The translations under genes were made by a program, and so were the position numbers. A stretch of 64,000 nucleotides of DNA from Azospirillum lipoferum (GTDB lineage: Bacteria > Pseudomonadota > Alphaproteobacteria > Azospirillales > Azospirillaceae): the NCBI RefSeq assembly GCF_024170005.1, contig NZ_JALJXJ010000002.1, positions 1 to 64,000 of the forward strand, given 5' to 3'. Under the pieces are notes generated by a model, which saw only the letters and a program-made list of their open reading frames with translations, was not told the DNA's origin and searched no databases. This document shows positions 55,092 to 63,703 of the stretch, piece by piece. Position 1 is the first letter of the stretch, and each line of letters begins with the position of its first letter.

Positions 55092-55146
55092 CGCAGCCCC
55101 GTATTGCGTCTCCCATTGGGAGGCTGCGGGGCTGCGTTCATTCCGG
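55092..55146 (+). terminator. Nested stem-loop after rpe
   Basis: CGCAGCCCCG (55092-55101) and CGGGGCTGCG (55137-55146) form a perfect 10-bp stem around a 35-base loop that holds an inner hairpin CTCCC-ATT-GGGAG (55120-55132). It lies 36 bases after rpe. No T-tract; possible terminator or structured leader of the next gene. Confidence 0.5.
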
Positions 55147-55235
55147 CTGGACGGGCCCGCTCCGCCGAAAGAGTGACGATCCAAAAGATACACCCACTCA
55201 AAAGCTCCATCGGCCCAAAAGATCCACCTGCGCCG

Positions 55236-55260
55236 AGAACCAAATCCCTCTTTGCCCGTT
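55236..55260 (+). promoter_or_regulatory. EcfG-type stress promoter candidate for the glsB-like gene
   Basis: AGAAC (55236-55240) and CGTT (55257-55260), separated by 16 bases, match the alphaproteobacterial general-stress consensus GGAAC-N16/17-CGTT with one mismatch. It lies 45 bases upstream of the GlsB/YeaQ-type gene and near phyR. Confidence 0.5.
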
Positions 55261-55304
55261 ATTGGGCATGGGAAGACGGTCCCGCAACGGAAGGGAAATC
55301 AACC

Positions 55305-55562
55305 ATGGGCATTCTCTGGACGATCATCATCGGCTTTCTCGCCGGCATCGTCGCCAAGTTCCTGATGCCGGGTCGTGATCCGGGTGGCTTCATCATCACC
55401 ACCCTGCTGGGCATTGCCGGCGCCTTCGTCGCCACTTATCTGGGTGCCGCCGTCGGCTGGTATCGGCCGGGCGAGGGAGCGGGCTTCATCGGCGCCATCG
55501 TCGGCGCGATCATCATCCTGGCCATCTACCGCATGATCGTCGGCCGCCGCACGACGGTCTGA
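55305..55562 (+). CDS. GlsB/YeaQ/YmgE family stress response membrane protein
   Basis: An 85-residue membrane protein of the transglycosylase-associated (YeaQ/YmgE) family with three helices: GILWTIIIGFLAGIVAKFLMPGR, a second with ITTLLGIAGAFVATYLG, and a third at the end (GAIVGAIIILAIYRMIVGR). The conserved Gly-rich GFIGAIVGA and MPGRDPGG signature supports it. Often induced by osmotic or general stress. I start at MGILWT; an open frame to 55104 has no conservation. A terminator follows. Confidence 0.9.
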   Translation: MGILWTIIIGFLAGIVAKFLMPGRDPGGFIITTLLGIAGAFVATYLGAAVGWYRPGEGAGFIGAIVGAIIILAIYRMIVGRRTTV

Positions 55563-55608
55563 CAAGACCGGACCAAGAGTCGCGGACTTGCCTGAAAGCC
55601 GCGCCACG

Positions 55609-55646
55609 AAGGGACCTCCGGATTGCCGGCGGTCCCTTTCTCATTT
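55609..55646 (+). terminator. Rho-independent terminator after the glsB-like gene
   Basis: AAGGGACC (55609-55616) pairs with GGTCCCTT (55631-55638), extended inward by CCGG/CCGG and an ATTG loop, and followed by TCTCATTT. It lies 47 bases after the stop. Confidence 0.8.
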
Positions 55647-55659
55647 CGACTGAGAAGCA

Positions 55660-56460
55660 TCAGGCCAGCGCTACCGGTTGTGGCATGAAGATAGCGCGGG
55701 AAATGGCCGCCTGGATGCCGGCATTGGTGAAGGGCTTGCGCACGATCTGCCCCAGATGGCGGGCGTCGCGGGCCAGAATGTCGTCATCGAAGGCGGTGAC
55801 GAAGATGGTGCGCAGGTCACGGACGCGTTTCAGTCGCCGTGCGATCTCGATCCCGCTGCCGCCGTCGGCCAGCCGGACATCCAGCAGGGCCAGCGTCGGC
55901 TTCTCGGCCTTCAGCAGGGCCAGCGCCTCCGGCTCGTTGCCGGCGGTGCCGCAGACGATGTGCCCCATCTCGGCAACCAGCGCCCCCAACTCCATCGCCA
56001 GCAGGGCGTTATCCTCCACCACCATCACCCGCTGGACCATGGCGTCGCGCACGCGGGTCCGGGCGGTCTTCAGCCGTTCTATCGCCTCACCCGTCCGCAA
56101 TTGCAGCACCTTCGCCGCCTGCGGCAGCGTCAGTCCCTCCAGCGCGGTCAGCAGATACAAGCGGCGGTCGGCTTCCGGCAGTTCGGCAAGGGCGCGTTCG
56201 ATGGGATGGGGCGAGGGCAGCGGACGGCCGGGCGTACCGAACTCCTCCGAACGGTCGAACAGCAGATTCAGCAGCGCATAGAGCGACAGCCGCGCCCCAT
56301 CGCCATCACGGTCCAAACCGAATCGTGAAGGCGCCATTGCCGCCGCCTCGACACAGCGGGTCACCAGGGCGTCGCCACGGTCGGTGGTCCCGGTCAGCGC
56401 GCGCGCGTAGCGGCGCAGCACCGGAACCACTTCGAACAACTCACATTCGTAAACGAGCAT
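55660..56460 (-). CDS. phyR: PhyR-type general stress response regulator
   Basis: A 266-residue regulator with an N-terminal ECF-sigma-like domain (about 1-125; sigma-4-like LPQAAKVLQLRTGEAIERLKTARTRVR) and a C-terminal receiver (about 140-260; VVEDNALL, phosphoacceptor in LALLDVRL, Thr in FVTAFDD, Lys in RKPF). When phosphorylated, PhyR binds the anti-sigma factor NepR and frees EcfG. I start at MLVYECEL; the frame is open to 56664. No nepR or ecfG lies beside it. A glsB-like gene with an EcfG-like promoter is next door. Confidence 0.9.
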   Translation of the reverse strand: MLVYECELFEVVPVLRRYARALTGTTDRGDALVTRCVEAAAMAPSRFGLDRDGDGARLSLYALLNLLFDRSEEFGTPGRPLPSPHPIERALAELPEADRRLYLLTALEGLTLPQAAKVLQLRTGEAIERLKTARTRVRDAMVQRVMVVEDNALLAMELGALVAEMGHIVCGTAGNEPEALALLKAEKPTLALLDVRLADGGSGIEIARRLKRVRDLRTIFVTAFDDDILARDARHLGQIVRKPFTNAGIQAAISRAIFMPQPVALA

Positions 56461-56712
56461 ACCCGTGACTCCGCTCCCCGTCGGGAGTTGCCGCTCTGGT
56501 ACCGCGCCTCTCGAACCATGTGCCGGTGAAACGCGCCGGCCCCACCGAATCGGGCCGCAAACCCTGCTTGATGATCGCCGACCGTCGTGCTCGAATCCTA
56601 CCACGCTCGCCGAAGCGATCGAATGGGAAATGGGGGTGCGGGCGATCAACGCCCGGCCAGTCACCGATGATCAGGACCGAGTGACCGAAAGGTCCCTTAC
56701 TTTGCAGGCCCT
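56461..56712. other. Intergenic region upstream of phyR
   Basis: About 250 bases between phyR and the nuclease gene. I see no nepR-like gene on either strand and no GGAAC-N16-CGTT promoter pointing at phyR. One short plus-strand frame exists but has no family-like sequence. Confidence 0.5.
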
Positions 56713-57249
56713 TTATTTTGCGGTCTGGCGAATCTGCCGGCTGCGCCATTGCCAGGGCTTCTCCACCTGCCCGGCCCACAGCCCCAGCCGCTTGCTCTGC
56801 GCATAGGATTCGCCCTTCTGGTAGGCTGGCGACAGGCTGGCATATTGAAAGGCCCAGCCACGCGCTACCATCGCCGCCCCCAGATCGACCCCGTGGACAC
56901 GGCATTCGCCCTTCTTCTCACCGGTACGGTCCTGTTCGGTAATGGTGCAGGTCACTTCTTCGCCCTTCACCATGTTTGCCAGCACCGCGGTGGCGACCTT
57001 GAAGCAGTCAAGCTCGTGCCCATAGCGGTTCTTGCACTTCTGCCCCGGATCCGGCGCGTCGATGCCCATCAGCCGCACCGCCATACCGTTGATGGTCAGC
57101 AGATCGCCCTCCACCGCCATGGCGGAGCCCTTGATGGTCTGATCCGGCGTGTTGGCGACCGGGCCGCGGCTCTTGGCCGACTGATTGGTCTGCGCTACGG
57201 CGGGAGCAGCGAGGGTAAGCACCACAAGGACCGGAACGACTCTTAGCAT
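56713..57249 (-). CDS. Thermonuclease (SNase) family protein
   Basis: A 178-residue exported nuclease of the staphylococcal-nuclease family. A signal peptide (MLRVVPVLVVLTLAAPAVAQ) is followed by the OB-fold SNase domain (about 45-165). Catalytic residues are seen as MGIDAPDPGQ (Asp) and the Arg-Glu pair around DRTGEKKGEC; one of the usual active-site Arg positions is a Lys-rich stretch, so activity is uncertain. I start at MLRVVPV; the frame is open to 57276, which would overlap the SRAP gene. Confidence 0.8.
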   Translation of the reverse strand: MLRVVPVLVVLTLAAPAVAQTNQSAKSRGPVANTPDQTIKGSAMAVEGDLLTINGMAVRLMGIDAPDPGQKCKNRYGHELDCFKVATAVLANMVKGEEVTCTITEQDRTGEKKGECRVHGVDLGAAMVARGWAFQYASLSPAYQKGESYAQSKRLGLWAGQVEKPWQWRSRQIRQTAK

Positions 57250-57253
57250 CGTT

Positions 57254-58000
57254 TCAGAACAGGCTCGGCTGGTCATCGCTCCGCCTGTCCTTCGCTTTGG
57301 CTGGCACGATTTCCTGCGGCGGATCGAGGCAGGAGCAGTCGTCGTTGCGCACGCTGTTCACCTTCGGCCCCACCGGCAGCACGTCCAGCCACTCCTCCGG
57401 CGCGGAGCGGATCAGTCCCTCCACCACCGGCAGCGGCGTCGCCGGATCCAGCCACGCGTCCCAATCGGCGGGGTCGAGCACCACCGGCATGCGGTCGTGC
57501 AGGAAGGACAGCGTGGCGTTGGTCGCCGTCGTCACCACCGTCGCCGTCTCCAGCGGCGGGTCGAGCGGCGGTGCCCCCTTCGGCCCACGCCAACGCTCCC
57601 ACAAGCCCGCCAGCGCGAACAGCCCGCGGTTGCGGCGGCGGATGACGTGACCCTGCTTGCGTGCCTTCGCCCCCTCCCCCATGCTGGTCCATTCATAGAA
57701 CCCGTCGAGCGGGATCAGGCAGCGACGCTTGCGGAAGGCGTCGCGGAAGGCCGGCTTGTCGGCCACCGATTCACCGCGCGCGTTGATCATCCGCCCGCCG
57801 ATGGCGGAATCGTCGGCCCAGGGCGGCACCAGCCCCCAGCGCACCATGGCCAGATGACGGCCGTCTTCCTCGCGCCGGATGACGGGGATCTCCTGCGTCG
57901 GGGCGATATTCCACCGCGGCATCAGGTTCCACCGTTCGGGCACGCCGAATACGCGCTCGATCTCATTGATCGGGGTGGTGAGAAGCATGCGTCCACACAT
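57254..58000 (-). CDS. SOS response-associated peptidase (YedK/HMCES family)
   Basis: A 248-residue SRAP protein that crosslinks to abasic sites in single-stranded DNA. The catalytic Cys directly follows Met (MCGRM), and the family residues WNIAPTQ, RWGLVPPWADD, INARGESV, GFYEW and the C-terminal HDRMPVVL are present. I start at MCGRMLL because Cys 2 must be N-terminal; the upstream open frame to 58099 is non-conserved. The stop lies just upstream of the nuclease start. Confidence 0.95.
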   Translation of the reverse strand: MCGRMLLTTPINEIERVFGVPERWNLMPRWNIAPTQEIPVIRREEDGRHLAMVRWGLVPPWADDSAIGGRMINARGESVADKPAFRDAFRKRRCLIPLDGFYEWTSMGEGAKARKQGHVIRRRNRGLFALAGLWERWRGPKGAPPLDPPLETATVVTTATNATLSFLHDRMPVVLDPADWDAWLDPATPLPVVEGLIRSAPEEWLDVLPVGPKVNSVRNDDCSCLDPPQEIVPAKAKDRRSDDQPSLF

Positions 58001-58188
58001 GTCCTGGAATATGGTCCTTGCCGGCCCCATGCGCCAGCCGCATTCCCCGATTTTGGTAAGTTCCACCGACAATCCCTGCAACGGATAACCGTCACCCATG
58101 CCGCCCGTCGGGGTTTCCCTGACGCTTAAGCCGGCCTATCTTCGCGGGGCACAACAATCGCATCGAACCGGAAGGCGGGAGTTCACCC

Positions 58189-60525
58189 ATGAAGTTCGGC
58201 ATCGGACAGGCGGTTCCGCGCACCGAAGACGCACGGTTGCTGACCGGCGGCGGCCGCTACACCGACGACGTGTCTCTTCCCGGACAGGCCTATGCGGCCT
58301 TCGTCCGCTCGCCTCACGCCTTCGCCGCCATCGGCACGATCGATGCGTCGGACGCGCTGGCCCAGCCCGGGGTACTGGCGGTCTACACCGTCGCCGACCT
58401 CGACGCCGAAAAGATCGGCATGATTCCCTGTCAGGCGGCGCTGAAGCAGCGCGACGGCTCCAACTATGTCCAGACACCACGCCCGGCGCTGGCCCGCGGC
58501 TTCGCCCGCCATGTCGGCGACCCCGTCGCCATGGTGGTGGCCGAAACGCTGGAGGCCGCGCGCGAAGCGGCCGAGCTGGTGATGGTCGATTACGAGGATC
58601 GCCAGCCCGTCACCGGCACGCTGGAGGCGCTGGAGCCCGGCCGCCCGCTGGTTTGGGACGAGGCGCCGAACAACCTCTGCTTCGACTGGGACACAGGCGA
58701 CGAGGTGGCGGTGGAGGCGGCCCTGGCCGGCGCCCACCGCATTGTGGAGCTGGAACTGGTCAACAACCGCGTCGTCGCCAACCCGATGGAGGGCCGTGCC
58801 TGCGTAGCCGGTGTCGAATCGGGGGCCGATGGCGCCCCCGGCCGGCTGCTGATCTACGTCACCAGCCAGGGCGTGCACGGCCTGCAAAAGCAATTCGCCA
58901 AGATCCTGAACGAGCCGGACTCGCGCATCCGCGTGCTGACCACCGACGTCGGTGGCGGATTCGGGATGAAGCTGTTCAACTACCCGGAATATGTCGCCTG
59001 CCTGTTCGCCGCCCGCCGGCTGAACCGCGCGGTGAAGTGGGCTGCCGACCGCATCGAGGGCTTCATCAGCGACGACCATGGCCGCGACCATGTCAGCAAG
59101 GCGCGTTTGGCGCTGGATGCCGACGGCCATTTCCTGGGGCTACGGGTCGACACCGTCGCCAATCTCGGCGCCTATTTGTCCAACTACGGCCCCTTCATCC
59201 CGACCGATGCCGGATCGGCGATGCTGGTCGGCTCCTACAAGACACCGGCCGTCTATGTCCGGGTGAAGGGCGTCTTCACCAACACCCAGCCGGTGGACGC
59301 CTATCGCGGCGCCGGCCGGCCGGAAGCGGCCTATCTGCTGGAACGGCTGATCGACCATGCCGGCCGTGTCACCGGCCTCGGCCCGGCGGAGATCCGCCGG
59401 CGCAACTTCATCCCGGCCAGCGCCATGCCCTACGCCACGCCGATGGGGCAGATCTATGACACCGGCGAGTTCGTCCAGAATCTGGAGGACGGCCTGATCC
59501 TCGCCGATATGGCCGGCCTGCCCACCCGCAAGGCGGAGGCGAAGGCCCGCGGCAAGCTGCGCGGCGCGGGCTTGGCCACCTATATCGAGGCCTGTTCGGG
59601 TGGCGGACCGGAGCAGGCGACCGTCCAGGTCAACGGCGACGGCAAGGTCGTTCTGATGATCGGCACCCAGACCAACGGTCAGGGCCACGAGACCGCCTAC
59701 AAGCAGATCCTCGCCGACCGGCTGGGCGTCCCGCCGGAGGATGTCGAGGTGGTGCAGGGCGATACCGACCGCGTCAGCTGGGGCTCCGGTACCGGCGGCT
59801 CCCGTTCCGTCCCGGTCGGCGGCTCGGCGCTGGCGGAGGGGGCTGCCAAGGTGGTGAAGGCCGCGACCGCCGTCGCCGCCGACCTGCTGGAAACCGCCGA
59901 GGTTGACGTGGAGTTCGCCGAGGGTCGCTTCACCATCGTCGGCACCGACCGGTCGGTGTCGCTGAAGGAGGTGGCGGCCAAGGCGGCGACGGGTGGCACC
60001 GGCGGCATCGCCTTCTCCGAGATGGCGCGCTGGACCCCGCCGGCCAGCACCTTCCCCAACGGCTGCCACATCGCGGAGGTGGAGATCGATCCCGCCACCG
60101 GCATCGTCGAGGTGCTGCGCTACAGCGTGGTCGACGATTTCGGCACCGTCATCAACCCGATGCTGGTGATCGGCCAGATCCATGGTGGCGTCGCCCAGGG
60201 GCTGGGACAGGCCTTGCAGGAGCGGGTGGTGTTCGATCCCGACAGCGGCCAGCTTCTGTCCGGCTCCTTCATGGACTACCAGATGCCGCGCGCGGTCGAC
60301 ATGCCGCCGATCGAGGTGAAGCTGAACAGCGTGCCCAGCACCACGAACATGCTGGGCATGAAGGGTGCCGGCGAAGCCGGGGCCATCGGCGCGCCGCCGG
60401 CCATCATCAACGCGGTGGTCGATGCGCTGTCCGACCTCGGCATCGCCCACATCGACATGCCGGCGACGCCGCAATCGGTGTGGGAGGCGATCCGCCAAGC
60501 CGAAACCCAAATGGCTGCGGAGTAG
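58189..60525 (+). CDS. CoxL-type molybdenum hydroxylase large subunit
   Basis: A 778-residue protein of the xanthine dehydrogenase/CO-dehydrogenase large-subunit family. N-terminal domain (about 5-130) starts FGIGQAVPRTEDARLLTGGGRYTDD; cofactor motifs AYRGAGRPEA (about 370-380) and GQGHETAYKQI (about 498) and the catalytic Glu in GAGEAGAIGAP (about 727) are present. The CO-dehydrogenase Cys loop AYxCSFR is absent (AYRGAGR), so it is the form II type. No coxM or coxS homologue is adjacent. It needs a molybdenum cofactor; modABC is 4 kb away. Confidence 0.9.
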   Translation: MKFGIGQAVPRTEDARLLTGGGRYTDDVSLPGQAYAAFVRSPHAFAAIGTIDASDALAQPGVLAVYTVADLDAEKIGMIPCQAALKQRDGSNYVQTPRPALARGFARHVGDPVAMVVAETLEAAREAAELVMVDYEDRQPVTGTLEALEPGRPLVWDEAPNNLCFDWDTGDEVAVEAALAGAHRIVELELVNNRVVANPMEGRACVAGVESGADGAPGRLLIYVTSQGVHGLQKQFAKILNEPDSRIRVLTTDVGGGFGMKLFNYPEYVACLFAARRLNRAVKWAADRIEGFISDDHGRDHVSKARLALDADGHFLGLRVDTVANLGAYLSNYGPFIPTDAGSAMLVGSYKTPAVYVRVKGVFTNTQPVDAYRGAGRPEAAYLLERLIDHAGRVTGLGPAEIRRRNFIPASAMPYATPMGQIYDTGEFVQNLEDGLILADMAGLPTRKAEAKARGKLRGAGLATYIEACSGGGPEQATVQVNGDGKVVLMIGTQTNGQGHETAYKQILADRLGVPPEDVEVVQGDTDRVSWGSGTGGSRSVPVGGSALAEGAAKVVKAATAVAADLLETAEVDVEFAEGRFTIVGTDRSVSLKEVAAKAATGGTGGIAFSEMARWTPPASTFPNGCHIAEVEIDPATGIVEVLRYSVVDDFGTVINPMLVIGQIHGGVAQGLGQALQERVVFDPDSGQLLSGSFMDYQMPRAVDMPPIEVKLNSVPSTTNMLGMKGAGEAGAIGAPPAIINAVVDALSDLGIAHIDMPATPQSVWEAIRQAETQMAAE

Positions 60526-60573
60526 GCTGCTGAAAGAGCCCTACAGGAGGCGTAAGGGAAAGTCCTAGTCGGA

Positions 60574-60595
60574 AGGTGTGGCACTTGCCACACCT
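60574..60595 (+). terminator. Hairpin after the CoxL-like gene
   Basis: AGGTGTGGC (60574-60582) and GCCACACCT (60587-60595) form a perfect 9-bp stem with loop ACTT, 49 bases after the stop. No T-tract follows. The rest of the 140-base gap holds the ribosome site of the EAL gene (GGGGTAAGG). Confidence 0.55.
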
Positions 60596-60665
60596 CCGTC
60601 GGATGAAATCCATGGCATCGTCTCTTACCTAAAGGTGGCAATCTTGAGCTGACAGGGGTAAGGCG

Positions 60666-61427
60666 ATGGCGTTTGGCGACGGCGGGTGCGGCGGTCAATG
60701 TGCGGACCGTCTCGATCTGGACTTCACGATGGCGTTCCAGCCCATCGTCGATGTCGCCAACCGCGCCGTCTGGGCTCATGAGGCGCTGGTGCGTGGCGCG
60801 CAAGGCCAGGGCGCCGGCTGGGTTCTGGGCCAGGTGACCGACGCCACCCGCTATGCCTTCGACCAGTCCTGCCGCATCAAGGCCATAGAACTCGCCTCTT
60901 CCCTGCCGATGAACGGCGCCCGCCTTTCCATCAACTTCCTGCCCAACGCCGTCTACAAGGCGGAGGCCTGCATCCGGGCTACGCTGGCCGCCGCCCAGCG
61001 CACCGGCTTCCCCACCGACCGCATCATCTTCGAGGTGACGGAGAACGAGCGGGTGGTGGACCACGACCACCTGAAGAGCATCTTCAACGAATACAAGCGC
61101 CAGGGCTTCCTGACCGCCATCGATGATTTCGGCTCCGGCTATTCCGGGCTGAACCTGCTGGCCGAATTCCAGCCCGACATCATCAAGCTGGATATGGAGC
61201 TGACCCGCAACATCGACACCGAGCGGGCCCGGCGCAGCATCGTCAAGGCCATCCTGTCGGTGTGCGAGGATCTCGCCATCACCCCCGTTGCCGAGGGCAT
61301 CGAGACGGCGGACGAGGCCAAGACCCTGCGCGACCTGGGCGTCACCCTGATGCAAGGCTACCTGTTCGCCAAGCCGGCCTTCGAAGCGGTGGTGACCGAT
61401 CCGAAACTGGAGATACTGACGGCTTGA
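60666..61427 (+). CDS. Stand-alone EAL domain protein (c-di-GMP phosphodiesterase)
   Basis: A 253-residue soluble EAL protein that should degrade c-di-GMP. The EAL motif is intact as HEALVRG (about 40-46), and other catalytic positions are visible: INFLPN, EVTENE, DDFGSGYSGL, IKLD, VAEGIE and MQGYLFAKP. There is no GGDEF or sensor domain, and about 20 N-terminal residues precede the domain. It is convergent with a GNAT gene. The ribosome site GGGGTAAGG supports the start. Confidence 0.92.
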   Translation: MAFGDGGCGGQCADRLDLDFTMAFQPIVDVANRAVWAHEALVRGAQGQGAGWVLGQVTDATRYAFDQSCRIKAIELASSLPMNGARLSINFLPNAVYKAEACIRATLAAAQRTGFPTDRIIFEVTENERVVDHDHLKSIFNEYKRQGFLTAIDDFGSGYSGLNLLAEFQPDIIKLDMELTRNIDTERARRSIVKAILSVCEDLAITPVAEGIETADEAKTLRDLGVTLMQGYLFAKPAFEAVVTDPKLEILTA

Positions 61428-61429
61428 TC

Positions 61430-61993
61430 TTAAATTTCAGGGAGCCGCACCAGTGCCGTCATGTAGCTCATCCCCCCGCCATAGCTCGCCAGCTTGGCCT
61501 CCAGCGCCGGTCCACCCTCCCGGTAGGGCGTGAAACCGACCCGGTCCCAGTAGCTCCGCGCCCCCGGCGTCGAGGTCAAGGCCAGCCACTTCCACCCCTC
61601 CCGCGCCGCCAGCCCATGCGCATAGCTGAGCACCGCCGCCCCAAGCCCGGTGCCGCGGGACTCCGGCAGCAGGGCTATATCGTGCAGATACAGGCAATCC
61701 GCGTCCGCCGGCAGGCTGCCCAGCGGCGTGTCGAGCGGCGGCGGGACGCCCAGCCTGCCCGGATGCATGACGCCGTAGCCGATGACCTCGCCGTGGCATT
61801 CCGCCACACGGCAGCCGGCTGGATAGAGCACCAACCGCTCCTCGAACACGCTGCGCTCCTCCGGATAGGCCGGATGCACGATGTCCGCGATGGCAAGGAT
61901 CCGATCGAGATCGACCGCGGTCATAGCACGCCATAGGGCCGATGCGCCGCCGCGTTCCACCCGCTCTCCCTCCGACTGTAACCCGGCCGTCAT
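61430..61993 (-). CDS. GNAT family N-acetyltransferase
   Basis: A 187-residue acetyltransferase. The GNAT start LWRAMTAVDLDRILAIAD and motif A (LPESRGTGLGAAVL) with the acetyl-CoA pyrophosphate loop R/Q-x-x-G-x-G are present; the substrate is not predictable. Conserved residues begin near the first Met, so I keep ATG 61993, although an internal Met at 61924 is possible. It ends 3 bases after the EAL stop on the opposite strand. Confidence 0.85.
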   Translation of the reverse strand: MTAGLQSEGERVERGGASALWRAMTAVDLDRILAIADIVHPAYPEERSVFEERLVLYPAGCRVAECHGEVIGYGVMHPGRLGVPPPLDTPLGSLPADADCLYLHDIALLPESRGTGLGAAVLSYAHGLAAREGWKWLALTSTPGARSYWDRVGFTPYREGGPALEAKLASYGGGMSYMTALVRLPEI

Positions 61994-62083
61994 CCGCCTT
62001 CTCCGTTCCGCACCCGTTCAAGAGCTTCCGGGCCGCCATCGGGCACGGTATGCTGACTCCTCATACCATAGGGAGATTACCCC

Positions 62084-62860
62084 ATGCCCGATGCCGCTGT
62101 GGCGAGCCTGCTGCCGACGGTCCGCACGATCGCCCACGAAGCCGGTCAGGTCATCCTGCGCTTCTACAACGACGGCATCGACGTCGCCACCAAGGTCGAC
62201 GGCAGCCCGGTGACGCAGGCCGATCATGCGGCGGAGGCGGTGATCGTCCCGGCGCTGCACCATCTGCTGCCCGGCGTGCCGGTGGTCGCGGAAGAGGCGA
62301 TGGCCGCCGGCCACAAGCCGGACATCTCCGGCGGGCGCTTCTGGCTGGTTGACCCGCTCGACGGCACCAAGGAATTCATCTCCCGCAACGGCGAGTTCAC
62401 GGTGAACATCGCGCTCATCGAGAATGGCGCGCCGGTGCTGGGCGTCGTCTATGCTCCCGCCACCGGCGACCTCTATGCCGCGGCTGGTCCCGGCACCGCC
62501 ATTCATTGCGCCGAGGGCCGGCACGACCATGCCATCTCCGTCCGCAACCCGCCGTCCGACGGGCTGACCGTCGTGGCCAGCCGGTCGCACGGCAGCGGGT
62601 CGGTGCTGGAGGATTTCCTCGGCAACTATGCGGTCAAGGACCGGGTATCCTGCGGCAGCTCGCTGAAATTCTGCACGGTGGCGAGCGGCAAGGCCGACCT
62701 CTACCCCCGCTTCGGACCGACCAGCGAGTGGGACACCGCCGCCGGGCATGCCGTGCTGATCGGCGCCGGCGGCCGGGTGGAGCAGCCCGACGGTTCGCCG
62801 CTCGTTTACGGCAAGGACGACATCCTGAACCCGCACTTCGTCGCCTACGGCTGGAAATGA
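62084..62860 (+). CDS. cysQ: 3'(2'),5'-bisphosphate nucleotidase
   Basis: Hydrolyses PAP to AMP in sulfate assimilation. The 258-residue IMPase-superfamily enzyme has AEEAM (about 67-71), DPLDGTKEFISRNGEFTVNIA and WDTAAGHAVL near the C-terminus, the three metal-site motifs of CysQ. Its stop overlaps the DUF455 start (ATGA at 62857), indicating coupled translation. Confidence 0.95.
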   Translation: MPDAAVASLLPTVRTIAHEAGQVILRFYNDGIDVATKVDGSPVTQADHAAEAVIVPALHHLLPGVPVVAEEAMAAGHKPDISGGRFWLVDPLDGTKEFISRNGEFTVNIALIENGAPVLGVVYAPATGDLYAAAGPGTAIHCAEGRHDHAISVRNPPSDGLTVVASRSHGSGSVLEDFLGNYAVKDRVSCGSSLKFCTVASGKADLYPRFGPTSEWDTAAGHAVLIGAGGRVEQPDGSPLVYGKDDILNPHFVAYGWK

Positions 62861-63690
62861 CCTCTACCATTTCGTGCCTGGGTGAGGCGGCGACCGCGGT
62901 GCTGACCACCGCGCCGCCGCAGGAGAAAGTGCGCCTGACCCGCCTGCATGCCGCCGCATGGCGCGACGGCCTGTTGTCGCCCGACGTGCCGGCCCCGCCG
63001 CCCGACCGCCCTGCCCGGCCCGATCGGCCGGAACTGAAGCTGCCGCGCGACATGCCCAAGCGCGGGCGCGGCGGCAGCGCGCAGAACCGCATCGCCCTGC
63101 TGCATGCGCTGGCGCACATCGAACTGAACGCCATCGACCTCGCCTGGGATATCGTCGCCCGATTCGCGCCTGTCGGTCTGCCGAAGGGCTTCACCGACGA
63201 CTGGATTCAGGTCGCCGACGACGAAGCCCGGCATTTCCAGATGCTGGAAACCCGGCTGAACGCGCTGGGTTCCTCCTACGGCGACCTGCCGGCGCATGAC
63301 GGTCTGTGGCAGGCGGCGACGGAGACGGCCCACGACCTCGCCGCCCGGCTGGCGGTGGTGCCGATGGTGATGGAGGCGCGTGGCCTGGACGTAACGCCCG
63401 AGACCGTGCGACGCCTGCGCGATTTCGGTGACGGCGAGAGCGCCGACCTGCTCCAGACCATCCATGACGAGGAGATCAGCCACGTCGCCGCCGGTCGGCG
63501 ATGGTTCGTCCATCTCTGCGCCGAGCGCGGGGCCGAGCCCGTTGCCCTGTGGCAGGAATTGGTCGGGCGTCATTTCCGCGGTGGGTTGAAGCGCCCCTTC
63601 AACACCGCCAGCCGCCAGCTGGCCGGCTTCGGCCCGGAATATTACGAGCCGATCACGCCAGAAATTGACCGCAGGCCGGAAACCCGGTAA
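62857..63690 (+). CDS. DUF455 ferritin-like protein
   Basis: A 277-residue protein of the DUF455 family, which has a ferritin-like di-iron fold. Carboxylate/His pairs that would bind metal are visible: [20 protein letters not shown] and HDEEISH. The first 60 residues are Pro-rich ([19 protein letters not shown]). The start is fixed by the ATGA overlap with cysQ, although the frame is open to 62506. Function unknown; relatives include MiaE-like and rubrerythrin-type proteins. Confidence 0.88.
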   Translation: MTSTISCLGEAATAVLTTAPPQEKVRLTRLHAAAWRDGLLSPDVPAPPPDRPARPDRPELKLPRDMPKRGRGGSAQNRIALLHALAHIELNAIDLAWDIVARFAPVGLPKGFTDDWIQVADDEARHFQMLETRLNALGSSYGDLPAHDGLWQAATETAHDLAARLAVVPMVMEARGLDVTPETVRRLRDFGDGESADLLQTIHDEEISHVAAGRRWFVHLCAERGAEPVALWQELVGRHFRGGLKRPFNTASRQLAGFGPEYYEPITPEIDRRPETR

Positions 63691-63703
63691 GGCGCTCCAT
63701 ACC

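Noticed and set aside
56461-56806. Short frame divergent from phyR as nepR
   Set aside because: Its sequence lacks NepR features and it runs into the nuclease gene's opposite strand.
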